A stretch of DNA of 14,475 nt from Funneliformis mosseae (taxonomy: Eukaryota; Glomeromycota; Glomeromycetes; Glomerales; Glomeraceae). The notes beneath the pieces are model-generated. The model ran no database searches and had not been told where the DNA came from. It worked only from the letters and a program-made list of their open reading frames with translations. Made by a program: the position numbers and the translations under genes. Shown one piece after another: positions 1 through 6,969 of this stretch (position 1 is the first letter of the stretch; each line of letters begins with the position of its first letter). Location of the stretch: assembly GCA_910592005.1 (NCBI GenBank), contig CAJVPP010002538.1:1-14475 (forward strand), given 5' to 3'.

Positions 1-148
1 TAATTATTTGTTTTTGACCAAGTTGCTTTTATGATACTACCAAAGCCGCCTTCATCAAGTGGTTCTAAATCAATTAATTCATCAAAATGTATGACTTTAA
101 CTTTATTATTTAGCTCATTGTTGATCAATTCGAACATATTACTATTAA
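1..148 (-). CDS. Start of a second TKL-like kinase domain, cut by the window edge
   Basis: The frame reads from about 132 (ATG of MFELINN) or from 148 if spliced, and runs off the window at base 1. It contains IHFDELIDLEPLDEGGFG, then SIIKATWSKTNN: the N-lobe beta strands and glycine loop of the same kinase type as the domain at 218-1308 (there FISFNEFTDLELLDIGGFG). The ATP-binding Lys and everything after it lie outside the window. The 16 codons or so before the loop also resemble those before the first kinase (IEFINKIL versus MFELINNEL), which points to a tandem duplication. It is either a second domain of the same gene through intron 3 or the 5' exon of a neighbouring gene. Confidence 0.6.
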
Positions 149-217
149 CTTCAATTTAAATAAATTAGTATAAATAATAAACTTGTAAAAATTTAATTAT
201 AAATTCTTTTAACATAC
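149..217 (-). other. Probable intron 3 linking two kinase domains (69 bp)
   Basis: On the minus strand there is a consensus donor GTATGT at 217-212, a perfect branch-point word TACTAAT at 170-164, and an AAG acceptor at 149. Splicing is phase 1 and keeps the frame from KPIK into INSNMFELINN. A nearby TAG acceptor at 142 would put a stop a few codons on. If the intron is not used, the first kinase ends at a TAA near 165-170 and the next kinase starts separately. Confidence 0.5.
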
Positions 218-616
218 TTTTAATCGGTTTATTTATTAAACTCATCTTTGATAGTTCTTCCAATATTTCTGTAATAGTTGGTCTTTGCTCAGGTTCTTGA
301 TTCCAACATTTTTTATAAAGTTTTCATAATCCTTAGGAGTATCTGGTATAGTATTTTCACGAGCTTTATTAGTAATAATAGCACAAATAGTTGCATCATT
401 AAAGTCTTTAAATGGAGGATATCCACTAGAAATTTCCCACATTAATACACCATAACTATAAATATCCGAAGGCTTAATATACTGAAAATTGTGATTGCAA
501 AGTATTTGTGGCTCTATATAAGCAGTTTTACCATAAGGTCCGATATGTGTAGTAGAATTATTTCCAAAATCTGTAATTTTGACATTATTGTTGTGAATAA
601 GAATATTCTTGGAATG

Positions 617-690
617 CTAAATAATTTTAAAAAATTTTATAATTAATTTTAAAAATATAGATAAACATAACGATAACAAATAAAACTTAC
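617..690 (-). other. Intron 2 of the kinase domain (74 bp)
   Basis: The donor is GTAAGT and the acceptor ATTTAG, in phase 0. The splice joins HRDF directly to HSKNILIH, completing the catalytic loop, so the exon junction falls inside the active site. Confidence 0.8.
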
Positions 691-867
691 AAAATCTCTA
701 TGCAAAACATCTTCATTATGCAAGTAATTTAATCCATTTGCAATTTGAATTGCTAAATTTTTTTTATCATACCAAGTTAAATTATTAAAATTATTTTTAA
801 GGTAATTTTGGAGATCGCCACCATTAGCATACTGCATTACAAGAAGATACTCATTTTGTATTTAGAT

Positions 868-939
868 CTGCAATTAATAAATTAATAAACATTTCTAAAA
901 AAAATAAATAAATAAACAAATATAGTAATTAATAGTTAC
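868..939 (-). other. Intron 1 of the kinase domain (72 bp)
   Basis: On the minus strand the donor is GGTAACT and the acceptor ATTGCAG. Splicing is phase 1 and joins GISQ to D.NTK, as expected for this family. Without splicing the exon reads GISQGNY and stops. Confidence 0.7.
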
Positions 940-1278
940 CTTGACTAATACCTAAACAATGTATAATTTGATTACAATAATTAAGATATATATGAATTTT
1001 TAATTCATAAATAAAAGCATCTAAATTCATAGTATTTGTATTTGTTAATCTTTTAAAAACAATAAAATTACCAGTTTTCAACCAAGTTGCTTTTATAATA
1101 CTTCCAAAACCACCTATATCAAGTAGCTCTAAATCAGTGAACTCATTAAATGATATAAACTTAACTTGATATTTTAATATTTTATTAATAAATTCGATAG
1201 CATTATTATTTTGATTAATATTTTGAATATTGTCTTCATATTTTCCAAAACTCCTTTCAGATTTATTCTCATTTTTCA

Positions 1279-2490
1279 TTAATCTTTGATGCCATCTATA
1301 TGCTTTTTTAAATCTTTATTAATTCCTATTCCATTTATATAACATTTAATTATATTAAATTGTGCATCTTTATTTTTATTTTCTGCTGATTTATGATACC
1401 AATAAAATGCCATTTTTAAATCTTTTTTAATTCTAATGCCTTTTTCATAAAAATAACCTAATTTGTATTGTGCAATATCATTCTCATTTTCTGCTGATTT
1501 TTGATACCAATAAAATGCTTTTTTTAAATTTTTTTTAATAAAAATACCTTCTTCATAATAAAATCCTAAATTATATTGTGCAAATTCATTTTTATTTTCT
1601 GCTGATTTTTTATACCATTTAAATGCTTTAATTGTATCTTTTTCAATACCTAAACCATATCGATAACAAATAGCTAAATTGCATTGAGCAATATAATTTT
1701 CATTTTTTGCTGATTTTTGATACCAATAAAATGCCATTTTTAAATCTTTTTTAATTCCAATACCCTTTTCATAAAAATATCCTAAATCATTTTGTGCATT
1801 TTTATAATTTTGCTTTGCTGATTTTCTATACCATTCAAATGCTTTATTAATATTTTTTACAACAAATATTCCATAATAATAATAATTTCCTAAATTATAT
1901 TGTGCAAATTTGTTATTATTTTCTGCAGCTTTTTGATATCAATAAAATGCTTTTTCTAAATCAATATCAGTTCCTTTACCATTTTCATAGCAAAGAGCTA
2001 AATTAAACATTATTTTAATATATCCATTTTCTGCAGCTTTTTGATACCAATAAAATGCCTTTTCTAAATTAATATCAGTTCCTTTACCATTTTCATAGCA
2101 TAAAGCTAAATTAAATTTTGCATTATTATTATATTCTGCAGCTTTTTTATATCAATAAAATGCCTTTGTTAAATTTATTTTTATTCCTTTACCAATTTTA
2201 TAACATAAAACTAAATTAATCATTGAATTAACATTTTCATTTTCTGCAGCTTTTTGATACCAATAAAATGCCCTTTTTAAATCAATATCAATTCCTTTAC
2301 CATTTTCATAACATAAAGCTAAATTAAACATTGCATCATTATTATATTCTGCAGCTTTTTGATACCAATAAAATGCTTTTTTTAATTCAATATCAATTTC
2401 TTCTCCATTTTCATAACAAAAAGCTAAATTATTTATTGCATTAACATTTTTATTTTCTGCAGCTTTTAGGTACCAATAAAATGCTTTCTT
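1279..2490 (-). pseudogene. Sel1-like repeats 13-23, broken middle part of the Sel1-kinase gene
   Basis: After the frameshift at 2484-2490 the Sel1 reading frame continues without another indel to about 1309. Repeats 13-17 and the first half of 18 are of the AAEN/NLALCYENGKG type. From the second half of repeat 18 onward they switch to a KSAEN..AQYNLGY.YEKGIGIKK type. Two nonsense changes sit at the same codon of two repeats: the Trp of AFYWYQK is TGA at 2152-2154 (repeat 16) and at 1939-1941 (repeat 18). The part below the second stop (1279-1737) is open and looks like a 152-codon ORF, but its first Met is the internal Met of DLKMAFYWY. Its last residues (KKHIDGIKD) are out of frame: one A is missing from the run at 1304-1309, and the alternative frame reads AYRWHQRLMKNEN straight into the kinase. 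This stretch is thus the middle of the same protein, not a separate gene. Confidence 0.7.
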
Positions 2491-3782
2491 AAATCAATAT
2501 CAATTCCTTTACCATTTTCATAATATAAAGCTAAATTAAACATTGCATTAACATTTTCATTTTCTGCAGCTTTTTGATACCAATAAAATGCTTTTTTTAA
2601 ATTAATATCAGTCCCTTTACCATTTTCATAACAAATAGCTAAATTAAACATTGCTTTAGTATATCCATTTTCTGCAGCTTTTTGATACCAATAAAATGCT
2701 TTTTCTAAATCAATATTAATTCCTTCACCATTTTCATAGCAAAAAGCTAAATTATTTATTGCATTAACATTTTCATTTTTTGCAGCTTTTTGATACCAAT
2801 AAAATGCTTTTTTTAAATTAATATCAATTCTTTTACCATTTTTATAGCATAAAGCTAAATTAATCATTGAATCAACATTTTTATTTTCTGCAACTTTTTG
2901 ATACCAATTGAATGTTTTTTTAAAATCAATATTAATTCCTTCACCATTTTCATAGCATAATTCTAAATTAATTATTGAATCAATATTTTCATTTTCTGCA
3001 GCTTTTTGATGCCAATAAAATGCTTTTTTTAAATCAATATCAATTCCTTCACCATTTTCATAGCAAAAAGCTAAATTAATCATTGCATTAACATTTTCAT
3101 TTTCTGCAGCTTTTTGATACCAATAAAATGCTTTTTTTAAATCAATATCAATTCCTTCACCATTTTCATAATATAAAGCTAAATTAAACATTGCATTATT
3201 ATTATATTTTGCAGCTTTTTGATACCAATACAATGCTTTTTCTAAATCAATATTAGTTCCTTTACCATAATTATAGCATAAAGCTAAATTATTCATTGCA
3301 TCAACATTTTCATTTGTTACAGCTTTTTGATACCAATACAATGTCTTTTCTAAATCAATATCTGTTCCTTTACCATTTTCATAATATAAAGCTAAATTAT
3401 TCATTGCATCAACATTTTCATTTTTTGCAGCTTCTTGATACCAATAAAATGCTTTTACTAAATTAATATCAGTTCCTTTACCAATTTCATAGCAAAAAGC
3501 TAAATTTAACATTGCATTAATATATCCATTTTCTGCAGCTTTTTGATACCAATAATATGTCTTTTCTAAATTAATAACAGTTTCTTTACCATTTTTATAG
3601 TATAAAGCTAAATTAAACATTGCATTAATATATCCATTTTTTGCAACTTTTTTTATCCACCAAAATGCTAAACCTTTATTGATTTCAATACCAAATCCTT
3701 CAATATAACATCTACTTAAGTATACTTGTGCAATAGGACATCTTTCAGCTGCTTTAAAAAAGTATATGAATCCTTTACTATT
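1309..3782 (-). repeat. Tandem array of about 23 Sel1-like coding repeats, 108-bp period
   Basis: About 23 consecutive units of 108 bp were counted by hand from translated repeats. Repeats 6, 14 and 16 are 105 bp, missing one residue in the motif YNN.A. The most conserved DNA block reads ttttgataccaataaaatgc on the plus strand and encodes AFYWYQK. Units 2-18 are near-identical in protein sequence; units 18-23 form a distinct subtype, and the subtype changes inside unit 18. The near-identity suggests recent expansion by unequal crossing-over or conversion. The array is also a likely place for assembly collapse or copy-number variation between strains. Confidence 0.85.
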
Positions 3783-4073
3783 ATTTTCATCTAAGTTGAG
3801 CATATTGTAATAATAAAAAATTCCAAGAAAGAAAACATTTTTTGATTCATTTTGATTTTCTTTAAGCCAATTAAAAATATTTTCAGCTGATTGAGTAGAA
3901 AGAGTTATGCATTTATTAAGAAAATGGTTCGTTTCACTGAAATTTTTACCTTCATTTTGTATTTTAACCAATAGTATAAATAATTTATCAACTAACATGT
4001 TCATATTATCTGTTGAATTAATCGTTTCTGATATGTATAGGAATTCGTCATGTTTTGTTTCAGATTTTGTCAT
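2466..4073 (-). CDS. Sel1-like repeat protein, N-terminal uninterrupted part of a Sel1-kinase gene
   Basis: This is the intact 535-codon 5' part of the large locus. Residues 1-97 form a helical, non-repeat N-terminus ending in the motif FFLGIFYYYN, which I recognise from Rhizophagus Sel1/kinase proteins. Twelve tandem Sel1-like repeats (36 residues each, one of 35) follow from about residue 98. Their consensus is roughly AFYWYQKAAEN.NVDAM.NLA.CYENGKGTDI. Sel1 repeats build a TPR-like alpha-solenoid used for protein-protein contact, usually in cytosolic or membrane-associated signalling adaptors; the partner here is unknown. The ATG at 4073 has A at -3, and a TATA-like motif lies 31-39 bp upstream. 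Repeat 13 is cut by a one-base loss at about 2484-2490, after which the frame runs into TAA at 2466; the Sel1 frame then resumes. The stop is therefore probably not the natural end, and an annotator could take it either as a short gene or as the front of a broken one. The family is clear; the function is inferred. Confidence 0.8.
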   Translation of the reverse strand: MTKSETKHDEFLYISETINSTDNMNMLVDKLFILLVKIQNEGKNFSETNHFLNKCITLSTQSAENIFNWLKENQNESKNVFFLGIFYYYNMLNLDENNSKGFIYFFKAAERCPIAQVYLSRCYIEGFGIEINKGLAFWWIKKVAKNGYINAMFNLALYYKNGKETVINLEKTYYWYQKAAENGYINAMLNLAFCYEIGKGTDINLVKAFYWYQEAAKNENVDAMNNLALYYENGKGTDIDLEKTLYWYQKAVTNENVDAMNNLALCYNYGKGTNIDLEKALYWYQKAAKYNNNAMFNLALYYENGEGIDIDLKKAFYWYQKAAENENVNAMINLAFCYENGEGIDIDLKKAFYWHQKAAENENIDSIINLELCYENGEGINIDFKKTFNWYQKVAENKNVDSMINLALCYKNGKRIDINLKKAFYWYQKAAKNENVNAINNLAFCYENGEGINIDLEKAFYWYQKAAENGYTKAMFNLAICYENGKGTDINLKKAFYWYQKAAENENVNAMFNLALYYENGKGIDIDLRKHFIGT

Positions 4074-4103
4074 GCTTGTATTTAAATGTAAAAAATGTGT
4101 TTT

Positions 4104-4112
4104 ATTATATAA
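4104..4112 (-). promoter_or_regulatory. TATA-like motif upstream of the Sel1-kinase gene
   Basis: The minus strand reads TTATATAATAAA, centred about 35 bp upstream of the ATG at 4073. This is the only good TATA-like word in a mixed-composition upstream stretch. The short spacing would leave a very short 5' leader. Confidence 0.35.
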
Positions 4113-4140
4113 GGTGAATTCTCTCTCTGGTCTACAGAAA

Positions 4141-5377
4141 AATTAAGGAACAAAGATTAAATCGGATGCATAACTGAAACATTTCTCCGTACCGAGGTTA
4201 CATAATTTCAAAATAATGTAATGTTTTTGATACACAATGTACTATGTACATCATATACATGCATTGCATACCAGTTCCTTGTAGAATTGTGGCGCTTTTT
4301 GTTGAGATTTTTTAGATAATCGGACATTTTTAGGATGTTTTCTTGGTCATCACTTTTTTTATATTATATTTAACGATGTGGCTTTATAAATACATAATTT
4401 AATAATTCAATAAAATATTTTGAAATTTTATATAAAACAAAATAAAATTTTTTTTATAGCGGTTGTTCTACTAATTATTAATCTATTTTAAAATGAAAGA
4501 ATAGCGTCTTTACCACCTACGGCAATGCAGATTTTTACAATGTTTAGTAGTTTATTGACCAAATTTGATACTTAAAAAAAGAAAGATACAAGGGGATGAG
4601 CAATTCCAACGACTTTAAATCTTTTAATTATTCAATAATTGATAAATAAACTTATAAAAATACTTCGAAAATATCATGAAAAGAGGCCAAGTTGTGATAA
4701 CTTTTTATAATTATTATTATTATTATTCCTTTATAGATGCGTTAATAAAATCTTCTGAACAAAATTAAAGAATGTTTCGGAATTTCTCCAAATATGACAA
4801 AATTACTGTGGTCACGTACTGCGGAGATCGACAATTATACCATGTGCATTTGTAACTGTTAGCTCAGCTCCGGACCGGTTCCAAGAGTCGAATTTTCATC
4901 AAATTAAAAGATAGTAATAGTCAAAAATTTTTAAATTGATCACCATCAAATGCTCTATTAGTATAAATTTAACGCTCAGTTTTAATTTACATAGCATTAA
5001 AAAAATATTTTTTACTTTATGATTGAATGAATTTTTTTGATTATTTCAAAATCATCAAGAATTAAAAAATGATTGCTTGACCAAGTCAAAAAATTTGCAT
5101 TTAACTCTGATCTGGCGCTTATATTTAACCAAAATGCTAATTCTTTTATTATTTTAATTCATGTTATCATGTTAATATCACGTTGATCTAATCTTTTATA
5201 GCACAGACTTATTTCGTAAAATTCGTATCATTACCGTACAGATACGATTCTTTCGTATTGGTCACGCTTCTCGACGTCGTCGAAAGAGAAATTTGGAGAA
5301 AAATTCGAATATTGCAATATTTATCAAAATCATACTTATAATCAATCTTTTAAAGACTATATTTAATTAAATTTATA
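4141..5377. other. Intergenic, no gene recognised
   Basis: No ORF with coding character on either strand. It contains the hairpin words ATGTAC-tat-GTACAT (about 4237-4252), CGTATC...GATACG (about 5226-5246) and TCGACG-t-CGTCGA (about 5273-5285), an (ATT)6 run at 4709-4727, and many CpG dinucleotides. GC is visibly higher in patches (4800-4890, 5215-5300) than in the flanks. I recognise nothing else in it. Confidence 0.6.
4709..4727. repeat. (ATT)n microsatellite
   Basis: About six uninterrupted ATT units lie in otherwise non-coding DNA. Confidence 0.8.
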
Positions 5378-5524
5378 TTGATAAACAAAAGGAATGGTAA
5401 AAGATTAATATTAGATAAATATGATATAAATTATTTAATAAAAATCAATCGATCAAAATACTGCCTCATTAAACTAGACAATTACAACATACTAAATTAT
5501 AATTTAAAACTTAAAGAGGGTGAA

Positions 5525-5580
5525 CCTGTCTATAATCACCCTGTATATAATCACATCATATAGAACCATTTTATAATCAC
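5525..5580. repeat. Short 15-bp tandem repeat ending in TATAATCAC
   Basis: Two adjacent 15-bp units, CCTGT(c/a)TATAATCAC, occupy 5525-5539 and 5540-5554. A third diverged unit (ccattTTATAATCAC) is at 5566-5580 after an 11-bp gap. The purpose is unknown. Confidence 0.6.
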
Positions 5581-5818
5581 GTCTATATTTATATTATAAC
5601 CAGTTATGATTAAATTAAGAACATTTTGTGAAAAATTACCATGTGGCAAAATGTTGTAATTATATGCAAGGCTGAGCGTACTACTTTTAAATCCCGTCGA
5701 AGGACATCGTTTATATATTTTTCTTGATCCAAAAACAGTTTGTTCGGACTACATAATGTACAAGGAACATGTCATTCAGTCGATTTGTCCGGAGGATACT
5801 ATTGGCCAGGAAAACATA

Positions 5819-5833
5819 ATGTCCTGAGGACAT
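5819..5833. repeat. 15-bp near-perfect palindrome
   Basis: ATGTCCT-g-AGGACAT has seven-base arms around one central base. It lies about 20 bp before a 14-base A run. It could be a dimer-type protein site or chance; nothing nearby decides. Confidence 0.5.
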
Positions 5834-5851
5834 ATTGAACATTTCAACGAC

Positions 5852-5917
5852 AAAAAAAAAAAAAATAAAACATAGAAATGATAAAAAACGAAATAATAAT
5901 AATAATAATAATAATAA
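5852..5917. repeat. A14 run followed by (AAT)n microsatellite
   Basis: A run of 14 A (5852-5865) is followed by 26 bp of A-rich sequence and then about eight AAT units (5892-5917). An A-rich tail plus microsatellite is what an old retroposed copy can leave on the plus strand, but no recognisable element body precedes it. Confidence 0.7.
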
Positions 5918-6555
5918 ATTTGATAAATTGATAAATTAGTATTCGATATGATCAATATACAATAAACATCATTAGTCATAAATTTTATATTTTTTAATTT
6001 GGATTTTATAAACGAAAACCATGGAATAGAACACGAAATTCTCGGTTACTCTACCGCAAATTTGACAGGATTACGTAATGAAATAATTAATTAACATCCC
6101 AACAAATTTCCTTAACTTGCTACTTTTTTTTTCGTTGTGATGAAATAACTTTTAATTAAGCTTACATTAGAGATAGATGTAATTTATATGACATTCTTAA
6201 TCGGTAAACAGTTTCCTAGTAATCTAAATCAATAACTTTAAGATACATAACGAATATTAGAATCTTGATTGAGAGTCTTTATTCAACAATACAGGAAGTA
6301 TCGGTAATAACTCCCTTTGTTCCATGACAAATAATTTTGAAAATCGAAAATCCCATTTTTATCGTCACATTATATGTCGTTATAACCGTAAACAAAGTAA
6401 TTCGAGGATTGTTGAAGGCCATATCGTCGTGTTTAGCATGAAGAGCTTGAAACTTTTTTTTTTTGCTCGAAATAATCCTTTTTTTTATGCCTCAAACTTT
6501 ATTTTCTCGTTTAAACACATCATGGTTGCAGATACAGTATGTATACTGTTGCGTC
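5918..6555. other. Intergenic, no gene recognised
   Basis: CpG-containing, mixed-composition DNA. The open stretches near 6324-6657 have no family resemblance and run through T-rich tracts (6452-6485). No RNA gene or clear repeat was seen. Confidence 0.5.
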
Positions 6556-6838
6556 ACTAGGGATGGTGACGGTTCAAAAGAGCGACTCCGAGTCGGTTCT
6601 GGAATCGATTATAAATTCAACATATTTTGGGTTTTTCTGAGTTACAAACCATTTTAACCAATTTTAAAAATCGAACCGGAGCGAAGCGAAGAACAATATA
6701 CGTTTATGCGCTATGAAAATTTTACGGTCACGTAATCATTGTGTTCTGTCTGCTCACGTGATTTTAAACCAATGAAATCTCCGATTTTGAAAAGTGTCAA
6801 GATCGCTTCGGACTCAACAACGGTTCCCGTTTCCTAGT
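6556..6838. mobile_element. Candidate MITE-like non-autonomous DNA element (283 bp)
   Basis: The left end starts ACTAGGGATGGTGACGGTTC. The reverse complement of the right end starts ACTAGGAAACGGGAACCGTT. The resemblance continues imperfectly for about 35 bp, with GAGcGACTCCGA facing GAGTCCGA. The interior has no ORF of note but carries CGACTC-c-GAGTCG (6583-6595), GAGCGAAGCGAAG near 6673 and two TCACGT words. The ends resemble those of some hAT-type miniature elements. I could not find a clean target-site duplication: the flanks GTTGCGTC and TAGCTAAC do not match. The termini or the class may be wrong. Confidence 0.35.
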
Positions 6839-6847
6839 TAGCTAACT
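6836..6847. repeat. 12-bp perfect palindrome at the right edge of the MITE-like element
   Basis: AGTTAGCTAACT equals its own reverse complement. It overlaps the last bases of the candidate element and may be an insertion-site feature or a binding site. Confidence 0.45.
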
Positions 6848-6948
6848 TTTAAAGCTTCAACTTAAAATGATCGTCAAAGTATCGGCAGGTGTTCCTTAAA
6901 ACGTAAAACGTATTTTGTTCCCTTTAAACTAAAGTAGCTTTATGGTTC

Positions 6949-6969
6949 ATACTACCGTGTTGGTAGTAT
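6949..6969. repeat. Hairpin at the composition border
   Basis: ATACTACC-gtgtt-GGTAGTAT has eight-base perfect arms and a five-base loop. It contains the last CpG before the CpG-poor domain begins, so it may mark the end of an inserted block. Confidence 0.5.

Larger units (their letters stand above)
218..1308 (-). pseudogene. TKL-like protein kinase domain (C-terminal half of the Sel1-kinase gene), with two introns and two frameshifts
   Basis: Exon A (940-1308) carries the kinase N-lobe: glycine loop as IGGFGSIIKATW and the ATP-binding Lys in IVFKRL, ending at HCLGISQ. Exon B (691-867) carries the hinge and helices (MQYANGGDLQNYL, LNYLHNEDVLHRDF). Exon C (218-616) carries HSKNILIHNN, the DFG motif (ITDFGNN), an APE-like YIEPQ and SDIYSYGVLMWEISSG. 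The Lys, HRD Asp and DFG Asp are all present, so the domain would be predicted active if the frame were whole; HRDF replaces the more usual HRDL. Two single-base changes break it: an extra T at 853 just before the hinge, and a missing T in the run at 317-319, after which the family motif CWNQEPEQRP continues in the other frame. In the restored frame the last helix reads ILEELSKMSL, followed by the donor site of a third intron. The family is expanded in Rhizophagus; the substrate is unknown. Confidence 0.75.

Noticed and set aside
1939..2154. TGA read as Trp (alternative genetic code)
   Set aside because: Other repeats and the kinase use TGG for Trp, and frameshifts break the same gene. The standard code plus pseudogene decay explains it better.
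3907..4146. Plus-strand ORF of 79 codons
   Set aside because: It is the antisense shadow of the N-terminus of the Sel1 protein.
4860..4905. Second copy of the MITE-like element (CGGACCGGTTCC and AGTCGAATTTTC)
   Set aside because: Only short scattered matches to 6570-6610 and no matching ends.
5378..5563. Plus-strand open stretch of 61 codons with a faint resemblance (NGKRLILDKYDINYLIKI) to the N-terminal helix of Tc1-type transposases
   Set aside because: It opens at TTG rather than ATG, no catalytic domain follows, no terminal repeats were seen, and the similarity is only a few residues. A search could revive it, but it is not annotatable now.
5776..5979. Minus-strand ORF rich in Tyr and Phe
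   Set aside because: Its run of tyrosines and phenylalanines is simply the AAT microsatellite and the A14 run read backwards.
6324..6657. Two overlapping plus-strand ORFs of 78 and 64 codons
   Set aside because: No family resemblance, poly-Phe from a T tract, and the second runs into the MITE-like element. Length is compatible with chance.
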